A stretch of DNA of 64,000 bases from Phallusia fumigata (lineage: Eukaryota; Chordata; Ascidiacea; Phlebobranchia; Ascidiidae). The notes under the pieces are model-generated. The model did no database searches and was not told the origin of the DNA. It saw nothing but the letters and a program-made list of their open reading frames with translations. The stretch covers positions 248,001 to 312,000 of the forward strand of contig QXVZ01001034.1 in the NCBI GenBank assembly GCA_008931825.1, written 5' to 3'. Made by a program: the position numbers and the translations under genes. Shown in pieces: positions 26,601-35,496 of the stretch; the first letter of the stretch is position 1, and the number at the start of each line of letters is the position of its first letter.

Positions 26601-29190
26601 CGTCAGATTGGCAACATAGCATAGTTTGACTTACAAAACATAAAACGTGCTCGATACGAACATACAAGCCCGTACTTGTGTGTAAAACATTGCTGTTGTC
26701 ATGATTCGGAGAAAGCGGCGCAAGTTAACAACTGTTGAAACGTTCCTGATCCAACCGCCGTGTATGCAATAAAACATGTCAAACGTGGCGATAAACAATA
26801 AAATTCGCATATAGTTCATTCTGCAAGGTAGAAAACGTTTTACACAAGTACTGGCTTGTATCTTCTTATTGAGACTATTCAAAACCTTGGATTGTGTACC
26901 TTACAAAACCTGCTCCTGTAACAAAAATCACAACTTTATTTTGCTTGTTCAAGGTTTTCGTTCTTGGGCCGGAATCACAGGAGACTGGGCCGGAGAGATT
27001 GGATCGCAACGTTCCGCTGAAAGTGTTCGACTATCGCAAGTTCTGCCACAACTTGAAGCGTTTCGCGGCTGAGGGAAGGCTCAAACCGCCGGAGGTGGGA
27101 TTTTGTTTCATGCATTGTTTGCTAGGGTTGGACCGTACCGAGCCAGTACCAGTGTATTCTGTAACTAGCGTTGCTATTTTTCATTATGTTTCCTGTGGTT
27201 CCCAACATTTTTGTCCCGGCGGCCTTTTTAGGTGCTGATAAAGTAGTCGCGGAAGCAAACTATTACCTCATCTGCAGGCAAGCAGTGAGATAACCCCCAG
27301 TGGTTTCAAGTGCGGTAACACTGTGTTCTATGTAGCAATCTGCCTATGTTACATAACAATTACGGTGTCACGTCACAATGCGATATTGTTTGCCATTTAA
27401 AAGGCCTGTAATTAGGCTTTGTGGACCCCTATGCGTCCGTCGACCCTCGACTGAGAAACAACGGCTTTGTGTATCACAAGTGATGCTCGGTGCTCAAGCA
27501 AATTTGAAGGTTTAAACCATTATGACGCTAGCGTTATGACGCAGGATTCATCGAATTGCTTTGTGTAATTGGCGAGATACATTAAACAAACGTCACGCAA
27601 CATGTGTGATGTCATAATGACCGAATACTGAATATTAACATGAGATAATCAGACAAACAGAACGCTTGCTTGTTTAGCCCATTGTTCTATGATAATCCTG
27701 GGGCTGTTAATTTACATGCGGGCGTGTTAAGAAAGCCATGTAGGTACAGGTATGTTTTTGGCGATCTTCACATAACCTTCATGAGTTTAACTCAAATTGG
27801 GGTTATACTGCTTGACTCTATTACTTCCGCGTTGTCTGGGAAACTCTCAACCAGGAAGAGCTTTCCAAAGTTGCAAGCAAATGATTGACACCCAATCAAC
27901 CCCCGAACTATATGCCTAAGTACTATACAAGAGCAGATCTAAAAAAAGCTAATTACAAACTAACATCGTATATCTGCGATATATATTAGTCATATTACAA
28001 GTCTCGCATAGTGACAGGTCTAGAAGGATGGCAAATATTAACTAACGCCATACATGGTGTGAATATATACTCCTTTATGTGATCACATACATTCTTTCAT
28101 TATACTGTTTCATAATATATTTCTTACCTAGCTACGGGTCATACATGCCAATATTGTAAACCGCAATCAAAATATTTTGTGTGTCTGCTTGGTTAACCCT
28201 CCTTTGGGTAAACGGATGAACCTTCCCTGTGTGTCCAGTTTCGTTTTATCTAACACCAAATTACTTCCGTGATAGACGATCTCAACCTATAACCAGGCTT
28301 CCTGGACCCTGGGTGTTTCCAATACTTATAAGCAGAATGCAAATGTCAATTTTTCCTTTTGGTTCGTAGACTGAGGTGAAGGCGTCGTTCGGACAGAATT
28401 GGTCGATCAAGACTCCGATCGAGAAGAACCTGGTGACGTTGTACATGGTGCCGAGAGCCGCCCGCTATCTGTTGTTAAAGGTAAACTTGAGTTTTTTGTT
28501 GAATGCGGAAAAACATGTGTTGTGTTAAAAGGCCTTGGAACTAGATATGAGGTATATGTGCGTAGGTGTCAGCAATTTTCGACATCGTTGGTGCCTTTGA
28601 AAATTGCAGGAACCTTTAACGCAGGTTCGCTTGGTACTTTGTAGGTTTGCTTGTTTAATGCATATAAACCGTGTTATATCTCACAAACTCTGACGGTTAG
28701 TCCCATGGGGACAAGAAAAAAATAAACAAACGACCACGATTGCATGTAATTCCAAACGCACCCGCAGCTTACAATCGCGCCCATTTTAACAAGGATGAAA
28801 TCAATGAAACCGTGCAATATAGTATTTATCCAATCAAGCTCCTTAAAAACCAGCTACCGCTTTTATTTGTAGACCCGTGAACGCCACAACCAGTTCATCA
28901 GCCTTAACGATAGCATTCTGTCGTCTGGCCCGGACAGCTACGACCAACTTGCTGAACGAGCAACGAGCGCGTCAGTGCAATGTGTCGATGAGCTCATGCG
29001 GGAGTTGAACGAAGGTGGACAGGTGGGGTCCTTATTTGACCTCATCGGGCCCTCACCAGATGTAACCCCGGCGGTGAATTCCCAGCCCCAGGTCACCCCC
29101 TACCAAACAGGGTATTTCCAGCAGAATGTCTTGCACCCAGCCCCGATTACCCCGTTCAACGACGTTGAAATGGATGCTAACGGCATGTAA
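14624..29190 (+). CDS. Interferon regulatory factor with IRF-association domain
   Basis: Transcription factor of the IRF family; binds GAAA-type elements and forms dimers through its IAD. Exons: 14624-15070, 19908-20088, 21971-22048, 22848-22967, 23465-23523, 23978-24248, 24792-24964, 25930-26073, 26954-27094, 28370-28480, 28873-29190 (about 680 residues). The DNA-binding domain spans residues ~97-210 and keeps the tryptophan pentad: RYWL, GLQW, IPWKHA, NNWREED and EWAKH, followed by TWKTRLRCALNKLPDI. A Ser/Pro-rich linker follows. The IAD (~386-575) shows YIRYRGSNV, VRRGLILYYDDGSFYAKRLC and LKVFDYRKFCHNLKRF. The IAD excludes a short IRF1/2 type; the closest vertebrate subgroup is not decided. 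A roughly 96-residue extension precedes the DBD, unusual because vertebrate IRFs start close to it. An in-frame ATG at 14369 would add 85 residues, but a TGTTTCAG acceptor at 14483 would remove it and leave 14624 as first ATG. Linker exons 3-5 rest on phase and composition. Confidence 0.9.
15111..15341. repeat. hAT-like MITE copy, family 2, IRF intron 1
   Basis: Shares GCCCTTG..CAAGTT and GCACCAGCGATAA, then a right end reading CGCACAGTTTAAGAACCACGG, with the copy at 21046-21290. The terminal GTTCT(C/T)AAAC-type inverted ends are hAT-like. The copy is diverged and no clear duplication was found. Confidence 0.45.
16680..16880. promoter_or_regulatory. CpG-rich regulatory island in IRF intron 1
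   Basis: This stretch is much richer in CpG than its surroundings. CCGGAAGTGACGTAG (16766-16780) joins an ETS site to a CRE-like site, a composite common in core promoters. GTGACGTGACGG and an inverted CCAAT box (GATTGGCCAG) follow within 120 bp. It may be an intronic enhancer or an alternative IRF promoter. No exon was identified next to it. Confidence 0.4.
17405..17500. promoter_or_regulatory. Second site cluster in IRF intron 1 with palindromic GAAAC site
   Basis: TGACGTA (17410-17416), CACGTGACTTCCGG (17423-17436, E-box plus inverted ETS site) and the perfect palindrome GAAAC-TGAC-GTTTC (17481-17494) fall within 90 bp. Inverted GAAAC half-sites are compatible with IRF-dimer binding and autoregulation. 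That use is inference. Confidence 0.35.
20215..20635 (+). repeat. Minisatellite, 50-51 bp unit, interrupted by a hAT element
   Basis: Units starting near 20454, 20505, 20556 and 20606 share (G/A)(G/A)TTGGGTGT, a variable middle and GTGGTCCTTACCCTAGG. Spacing is 51, 51 and 50 bp. A further unit end (TTGGTCCTTACCCTAAAG) lies at 20221-20238, left of the inserted element. The array sits in intron 2 of the IRF gene. Confidence 0.7.
20239..20443. mobile_element. Non-autonomous hAT element (GTGGTT..CCCAACC family)
   Basis: The left end GTGGTTTGATTCCCAACC and right end GTTGGGAACCACTG form imperfect inverted repeats. Internal TTTGGAACCACTGGTATACTTA and ATCATGAATAACTTTACTA match the copy at 63468-63679. 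Flanks CCCTAAAG and CCTTAGGG look like a diverged 8-bp duplication, both derived from the surrounding minisatellite unit. No coding sequence. Confidence 0.6.
20757..20872 (-). mobile_element. tRNA-derived SINE head
   Basis: On the minus strand ACAGCATAATGCGCTCGGC resembles a Pol III A box and GGTTGGTGGTTCAAATCTG a B box, about 30 bp apart. The internal GGGATCAAAAGGTTGGTGG is Ser/Leu-tRNA-like. It does not fold into a good cloverleaf, so a SINE or tRNA pseudogene is more likely than a working tRNA. Confidence 0.5.
21046..21290. repeat. hAT-like MITE copy, family 2, IRF intron 2
   Basis: Ends TCGTTTTCTAAACTTTGTTCG and, on the other strand, CGTTGTTCTCAAACCCTACG. The inner part has GCGACGCCCTTGCAAAAGTT and GACGCACCAGCGATAAG, matching the copy at 15111-15341. 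Size is about 245 bp and it carries no coding frame. Confidence 0.5.
23545..23790. promoter_or_regulatory. CRE-like site cluster in IRF intron 5
   Basis: TACGTCA, TATGACGTCATA (about 23572) and an inverted pair CTTGACGTC/GACGTCAAG separated by 11 bp (about 23760-23787) occur within 240 bp. They suit CREB/ATF-type factors. Function is inferred only from motif density. Confidence 0.3.
24443..24529 (+). other. 87-nt hairpin in IRF intron 6 (pre-miRNA-sized)
   Basis: The left arm AATCACATACGCCGACCT + GCAAGAA (24443-24467) pairs with the right arm TTCTTGCAGGCCTGGCG + TACTGTGATT (24503-24529), giving about 24 base pairs with two bulges or mismatches and a 35-nt loop. The length is that of a metazoan pre-miRNA. 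The decamer ACTGTGATTC occurs both in the loop and at the 3' foot, so an alternative fold exists. A decayed palindromic MITE is the main rival explanation. Confidence 0.4.
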
Positions 29191-30413
29191 GGCAGGACTG
29201 TTACGGCCGTCAAAGCGCTTACAGCTGTATTTTCGCCTGTTTGCTTAACTCCCAAAGCCTTGAAAATGGCAATGAATGCTACATCCTTAGCTCCTTAGCA
29301 CGTTTGGTGGGTTGCAACAACTTAAATTTTACCACGCTGTGCTCACAGTTTACCAGTGAAAACATCACAAAATTCGTTTACTTTTGCTCACAGTTAAAAC
29401 ATTCGCCATCACCGCTAGATTTGTGACAGGAAGTGTTTGTATTGATTTAAAGCGTTTTTTTAACTTTTGTGTATTCTCCATCAAACCCCCAGTTGTGAAT
29501 CTGTTCTGAAATTTTTTTGCCATATTCTATTTCGGAAATGTTATGCTTTTTGTCTCCAAACCATTATCATTGTTGCAAGATTTCGATGGATTCTGTGTAA
29601 AAACGATTTTCGTGTTATAATTTTTTTAGATACGCTTATTTTTAGCTCCGTTTGTATGTCACTTATGATCCCCATTTACCCAAGTAAATTTTCACGTCAC
29701 TGCCCTTGTTAAACTCAAAAATGTTTTTTAGCTTTCATCAAGCGCTGTTTGATTTTTTTCTGTTTGCCAAATTTTTAAAGAAATGATTCAAGTTCATGCT
29801 TTGTACATAGTGTGTGTGTTTATCAAGGTGTGTTCGCTTTTTGGCTTCATCCCATGTATAAAGCATCTTAACAACGCTTGCTTATGTGAATTTTGAGTTA
29901 ACAATTGATTTCAGACATTTTTATCGCAATGGAAAATTCTAATTTTTGTTTTTATGTTTAGTCGAGTTATAAGTGATACAAAAAGTAACCCATCAAGCTT
30001 ACGAAAGGCTTGGAGCAATATTGAAAGGTTTTTCAATTTCAATGTATAAAGTTTACGAAACATAATTTTTGTAAGATTATTTGTCATTTTTGGAAAATTT
30101 GTAATTTTGGTGTTCCTTTATATCTCGCAAAACGTTTTCTATGTGACATGTGCCCTTCTTGTTTCGTAAATTTAACTCAAAGATCACTTGCGTTTACCAA
30201 ATCAAGTGTATGGCGTCAAAATGGCTTTTTTCATGAGGCATTATTTTTGTTTCGACATAACTGCTCAAGTGGAACTTGTTCTATACTTGGCGGTCCCTGA
30301 CTGGCTCATGCTGTCGTAATGTTTTCTTTTACACATCGCAGCGTCTTCTTGCGATGGACGCCTTGATATTCGGAAGATGTTGTTGTAAATAAAGTATTCA
30401 CGAAGTCCACATG
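29191..30413 (+). other. IRF 3' UTR
   Basis: AT-rich sequence without protein-like frames runs from the IRF stop codon to a canonical AATAAA at 30388-30393, giving a 3' UTR of about 1.2 kb if no earlier site is used. Confidence 0.6.
30388..30393 (+). terminator. Polyadenylation signal of IRF
   Basis: A canonical AATAAA hexamer in TGTAAATAAAGTATT, the first clear one after the IRF stop codon, followed within 40 bp by TG-rich sequence. Confidence 0.6.
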
Positions 30414-31477
30414 ATTGAGATTCTTATTTATTTTGCGACCTGCTTGTTAAAACTGGTAAAGTTTTCGGGGCCATTTTCGGTGTATTAGGTTGACTGCTAA
30501 TTCTGTATAATTGGGAATAAAATAACATTTATCAAGAATAAAATTTTTGGCAAGAAGAAAAAATAAAAATTGATCCAACGTCGGAGGTACCAGATCTACG
30601 TATATTTGCATCGGAGATTCAGGGGTTATTTCTCCCAAGAATAACATAATAGCACAAACAAAATCAGAGTGTAACAATTGCACTAAAAAAACAATGGATA
30701 GAAGTCAAAATTTGATCACAAATTTTGGAATGTACTTCTTTTAATAAGCTTCAAAAAATTACATGAAGGTTCATTAAATTACCGTAAACCTATGAAATTC
30801 ATTTTTCTGGTGCACGTAACAAACCGATGTTGTTACTAGACATGGGGAGCGTTGCTCAACCCAGCTGTAGCTTGCTAATAAACGAGTTTTGTGCTTGTTT
30901 ATATTTTGCGTTGAAGCGTGTTTTGACGCTAAAATTGTTTCCGACTATTAAGCCGCTTGTTGTTCACAAATGCTAATTTCAGTTTAGTAGCGTTTCTGTG
31001 TTTTATTTTTATCCTTGGTGGGCAGAACAACGCCTGAATGCATCAGGCTCGTAGCGAGTCCATAAAGCTACCTGCCTCTTTGCAATTACCTTCAATCATA
31101 TTCAGAGAGGAGAAAGTGGTAACTTAACTGGTTGTGATGTTAATTTTCTTCTTGCATTAAAATTCCTTTCCAATTGACCGGTGGTGAAAGTAAGCCTATG
31201 CATACAAGCAGAATTAACAACAAAAAAGTAGCATACAATGTATTCCAAGATTTTGCTTACTGAGGACAAATTTTTCACAGTGCCTTTGGAACCATTTTGA
31301 ACATGAATACACTTATTTAGTTACCGATAAACACATCAATCTCTGTATCAATAACAGGTCATTCAGCACATCAAAGCAAGTCACCAAGCTTATAGTATTC
31401 GCCAAAATGGTACACACAACAAAATTGATTAAAGCATAATGTAGCAAACAATACAACGATAAAACTTTACATCAAAA
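30414..31477. other. Convergent spacer between IRF and PTPMT1
   Basis: Holds the 3' UTR of PTPMT1 on the minus strand and a SINE remnant (30985-31105). No other gene-like signal was seen. Confidence 0.5.
30985..31105 (-). mobile_element. SINE body fragment (head missing)
   Basis: The minus strand reads GCAAAGAGGCAGGTAGC, then GCATTCAGGCGTTGTTCTGCC and an A-rich tail. The same order of motifs occurs in the full SINE at 59341-59573 (GCAATGAAGCAGGTAGATC, ACATTCAGGCATTGTTTTGCC). No tRNA-like head precedes it, so it is 5'-truncated. Confidence 0.6.
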
Positions 31478-32760
31478 TCAGACAAAAGTGGGAGGATATT
31501 TTGGAAACTTTCCTTCAATGTTTTCTTTGTGGTAACACTCAATTGAGGTTAATTGTGTTTTTCTGAGCCACACATGGGGTCTTTTTGAAACAATCATTTG
31601 AACCGCTTGAGAAGGCGAACAGTCATAGACCTAAATAAAAAATGATTTTATGGAATCTATTACGATTAACAAACGTAAAAATAAGTTGTGAACATACTGT
31701 CATGAGATAACATGCCACTAGTGTTGCACTTCTTGTCCGACCGGCTTTACAATGAACATAAACACTCTCACATCGTTCTCGGTGTTCCAAAATGAAGTCA
31801 ACACCTTGTTTTAAATGTGTCTGCCAAAGGCAAATGTACCATTTTAGGTAGTGTGGATAGTGTGCTTAAGTGATTTATGCTAGAGATTTATGCTTTTTCT
31901 TTTGCATATATATATCATTAAAAAAAGTTTAGCACAAATTGGTTGCTTCCAACATTTATCAGACACTCAAGATTTAAATGAAACTTACATTTCTAATTTT
32001 ACACAAAGCAGTTTGACCAGAAATTTAAAGTATAATAACAAAGAGGGATTATTTCCAGAAATACAATAACAAACTATGTAAACATCATGAAAAGAAAAAT
32101 GTTTTTCTATGGAATTTGGTCCAGGCTTTCGAAATATTACAATATTTATATTTTCCATTTTGTTCACGGACATTTTGCATCAGCATAGTACACAGTTTAA
32201 TTGACCAATGCACAATGAATAAAAAAAGTAGAGCTTCTCCATGTGTTGTACCCTATTAGGGCTCATGAATAATTGGCTTGAAATGCTAGTTGATAAAATG
32301 TAAGCTTAACAAGAGTATTTTTGGTTTGTTAAGAGTTTCTGGAAAATAGTGTTTTCATTGATTGTGTGATTTGAGTTATTACTTCTTACAAATATAAACC
32401 ACTCGACACCCTGCTTCAAACAACATCCGTGATTGTGATTCCTGTAAGACACTTTACCTGTGAAGGAGAGGCAACAAAATCTGGTGTCCTTAACCTAAGG
32501 AGTCGCACACCCCATGTTTTCCAATCTTCCGCAGTATTAACAAGCTTTTCCAGTTCAAAATCCTCATTTAACGATACAACACCTCTCACATCTTCTTCTT
32601 CAATCAATTGTTTCGTCATAGACTTAAAAGGCAGCGCGCCCAGTAGAACCGTTTCATCAACTCTAGAATACCAAGTCCTACTTGTAACTTTTTCAAGAAT
32701 CAGATTGTAAGCGAGAGTCGGATAAAATGAAACCTTAGAGAAGGTTTGCCAGAGAGTCAT
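31478..32760 (-). CDS. PTPMT1: Mitochondrial phosphatidylglycerophosphatase PTPMT1
   Basis: Dual-specificity-type phosphatase of the inner mitochondrial membrane that dephosphorylates phosphatidylglycerophosphate in cardiolipin synthesis. Exons: 32458-32760, 31698-31820, 31478-31630; 192 residues against about 201 in human. The N-terminus has [15 protein letters not shown], then [20 protein letters not shown] and [15 protein letters not shown], all close to vertebrate PTPMT1. The phosphatase loop HCKAGRTRS gives the CX5R signature at Cys125-Arg131. The hydrophobic N-terminus fits the family's mitochondrial targeting. The last residues differ from vertebrates and end shortly after KFPKYPP. All splice phases are zero. 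It lies head-to-head with the TMEM35-like gene, 659 bp between start codons. Identification is secure. Confidence 0.96.
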
Positions 32761-33419
32761 TGCTCTAGTACTTATAACCTACTAAATTCAACACAAAAAC
32801 TGATAAATCCATGCCGATGATTACTGTTGACAACAATTTCCGCCAACGGCGCTAATAATTTGTAAACAATGGGAATGAAGGGTTGCTAGCACGGAGAAAA
32901 CGTAAAACGAAGTCATTATTATTGTTACAAAACGGAGGTTTTGTCACCGATCCCCATATAAGATGGAAAGTTTTAAAAACTTTAATTCGAAGGGGAACAA
33001 TTTGGTACGCCTCAGAACATAACGTAAAAACGGAGCTAAGCAAAGTAAAATACAAAAAATATCGTTACAGCTTAAAACACTGTCCTAAATAAAATACGAT
33101 TTTCTAAATTAAAAAGAGTCTTTACTTGCCCATTTGGATTTAGTTTCGGTGGTTTCCCTCAACTCCATTCTTTGCCGCCACAACGTAAAACCGATGAGTG
33201 GAAGTGGCTTGTTTTTAATGGTAACTTTGTCATTAACTTTTCGCTCGTTTTTTTGATGTAAAAGATCTCATAAATCGCTCATTTTAGCCATTGTGTTGAC
33301 GACAGTATCGGTGTTTCGCTATCCATTGCAAAATTAGTGTTTGTTTTAATTGAGTGTAGATATTTGACGTTCATTCATTAAAGCATGAATGAAATTAGGT
33401 CATAAAAATTAAACTAACA
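32761..33419. promoter_or_regulatory. Divergent promoter region, PTPMT1 / TMEM35-like
   Basis: The only space between two oppositely oriented start codons, so it must carry both promoters unless 5' UTR introns exist. Both genes could share it. A 69-codon frame at 32883-33092 is Lys/Arg-rich but has no relative I know and is probably chance. Confidence 0.55.
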
Positions 33420-34650
33420 ATGAGGCAAAATAGTGCAACATTTATTGTCTTGCGACTTGTTTTTGGCGTATATTTGATTGTCCAAGGCATTGCTCAGACA
33501 GATTTTCTCGGAAAAGTTTATTTTCCATTCTTGAACAATCACTTTGTAAGTAAACATGTAAACTGTTCTTAAAATTTATTCAGTTTGTGTAATCTGGTAT
33601 ATAATTTGCAAATCTTTTTTTAGGAAGTACATTATGCATCACACTACACTAAGTCAATACCATGGAAATCACTTGGAATTGAAATGTCTTCAGACACATT
33701 CCGCCAATCAATTGGTGTTATTATTGGTTTGTCAGGTAAATAAAACCGGTATTGTCTAAAACTGCAGGTCTACTTGGTCCAGCGCTTAGTCATCTATTGA
33801 AGTCTAAAATTGCAAATACTGTAGGTAATGCATTAAGCTAGGGAAAAATGCTATTAACTATGACTCTTAGTGCTATTCCACTCTGGGGGTAGGAATTAGT
33901 CAAAATTGTAAGGACTGCATTGGAATATGCGAAGCTTAGAAAAAACTCTGGGTGCCAAGCAGGTGATCGACAACTTTAAACTCATGAGAGGCGTACCAAG
34001 CTGACCTGCAAATTTAGACTTGTAAGAGGCAGACAGAGCGATAGACAGGGTGACCCTGCAGTTTTGGACAGAACCCAAATAATACTGAGTAAAATTGTTT
34101 TCAAAAACTGAGAAGCTGAGTATAATCACACTTTCAAAAACAAGTCGTAGGCAAGCTAAATGTTGGTAAAAGCTGCATCCTGCGTATGCTACCTAAGTAT
34201 GCTGCTCAATGTTTATGGTTTTTAGTTAGCAATACATATTGTTGAATGATTATCCACCACAAATGGCAAAGTCGACAAGGCACATGTGGGCAAGGTTGCT
34301 GTCACAATGCGCTAGAGTAAGGAAAACTAGAAGTTTGTAGAGTGAGTTTTAGTTTCGAAATTTAGTTTCGACTTTCTGTTTTCCAATTTTATGTGTATAT
34401 TTTAGCTTAAGTTAAACTTAATGTTATTATCAAACTTGACACCATGGTTGTATTGTTTTAAGGCATACTTTTGATCATTGGAAAGCAACTAAAGATTGCA
34501 ACAGGAATAATGACAGTCATTGGCATCTGGTCTGTGTATGCTCATCTCCTAGCAGGTGATCCAACATATTATGCTGTGTGTGGTGCTATAATTGCTCTTG
34601 TTATGGCATGGATGACATTCGTCCCAATGGAAAAGGAAAAGGCTGATTAA
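33420..34650 (+). CDS. TMEM35-like (DoxX-like) four-helix membrane protein
   Basis: Exons 33420-33545, 33624-33735 and 34463-34650 encode 141 residues. Hydrophobic segments lie at about residues 7-26, 72-92, 94-112 and 117-134. After the first helix the soluble part has IPWKSLGIEMSSDTFRQSIG. This parallels the LPLLKKMGINSILLRKSIG stretch of human TMEM35A (the acetylcholine-receptor chaperone NACHO), and HLLAGDP matches HQLVGDP before the last helix. Family members act in the ER or peroxisomal membrane. Whether this is the NACHO or TMEM35B type is not decided; it lacks the long C-terminal tail of TMEM35A and ends EKEKAD. The NPAT start codon is 847 bp downstream on the same strand. Confidence 0.7.
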
Positions 34651-35496
34651 CTTGTGGTATTTGGTTAGTGTCATTTAACTGCTTGTGTTTGTGACTACTC
34701 TGTAGTGGCCCATTGTCATTGTATTATTTGTTGGTGTAGTTAGGTTAAATGCAATGTGTGTGATTTCCAAAGTTGTATTTTATGATGCTTTAAAAGGTTA
34801 TCTTCTACAAGCCTACAACAATTTTTATACTGTTCACCAAAAAACTTACTCATTCGAGAAGCCTTTTTTTGCTTGTATGTATAATTTTTTTTCCTGAAAA
34901 AGTTTAATAGTTTGCTGTTTTTTTGTCTTTATTTTACACAAACATTTCTGGTATATTGCATCATGTTTGAACTGTAAATTGTATTTGGTTTCCTATTGTT
35001 TGCTGTTGCATTCAAGTGTGTCACAAACACTTTTTGTTGCAATTCTATGGCACAGTTGGCTACATTTCAATTTCCTGACTTCCCAGCTGGATGTTTTACA
35101 TTCTGCTGTTACTTGTGTATCTTAAACTTCTGTTGTGTTTTAGTTGTAGGGGGTCTTTTACTTTTAAGGTTACCAATTTTAGCTTGTATTTTGGTTTTAG
35201 ATGTATTGTCTTAAACATTTAGTTTTAGCATTTTAGCTTGTATGTTAGTTTTCTGTGTGTTTTACCTTGCTTAGAACTTAACTGGTTTTATACATGTGTT
35301 TTATATATTCAATCCAAGGCCAATTATGTATCAAGTGCAGAAATCGTTGATTTGTTCCTGCTTTGTACTGTTTTAAGTTGCAAAATCATAATAGTGAAGG
35401 CAATAATTTATTACCTCAATTCCTTATTAACTTTTGTAGACAGTGTTTTGCAGCACAATTATTTTGTTACATAAGCATGTCTGTAAATTAAAGAAA
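34651..35496 (+). other. TMEM35-like 3' UTR and NPAT 5' region
   Basis: T-rich, non-coding. The first hexamers found are ATTAAA at 35487-35492, five bases before the NPAT ATG, and AATAAA at 35636-35641, inside NPAT intron 1. Strong acceptor-like sequences (TTAACTTTTGTAG ending 35439 and GTGTTTTGCAG ending 35453) lie 44-58 bp before the NPAT ATG with no obvious donor upstream. Confidence 0.5.

Noticed and set aside
32883-33092. 69-codon Lys/Arg-rich frame between PTPMT1 and the TMEM35-like gene
   Set aside because: It lies in the presumed divergent promoter, resembles no known protein and has no splice or start context.
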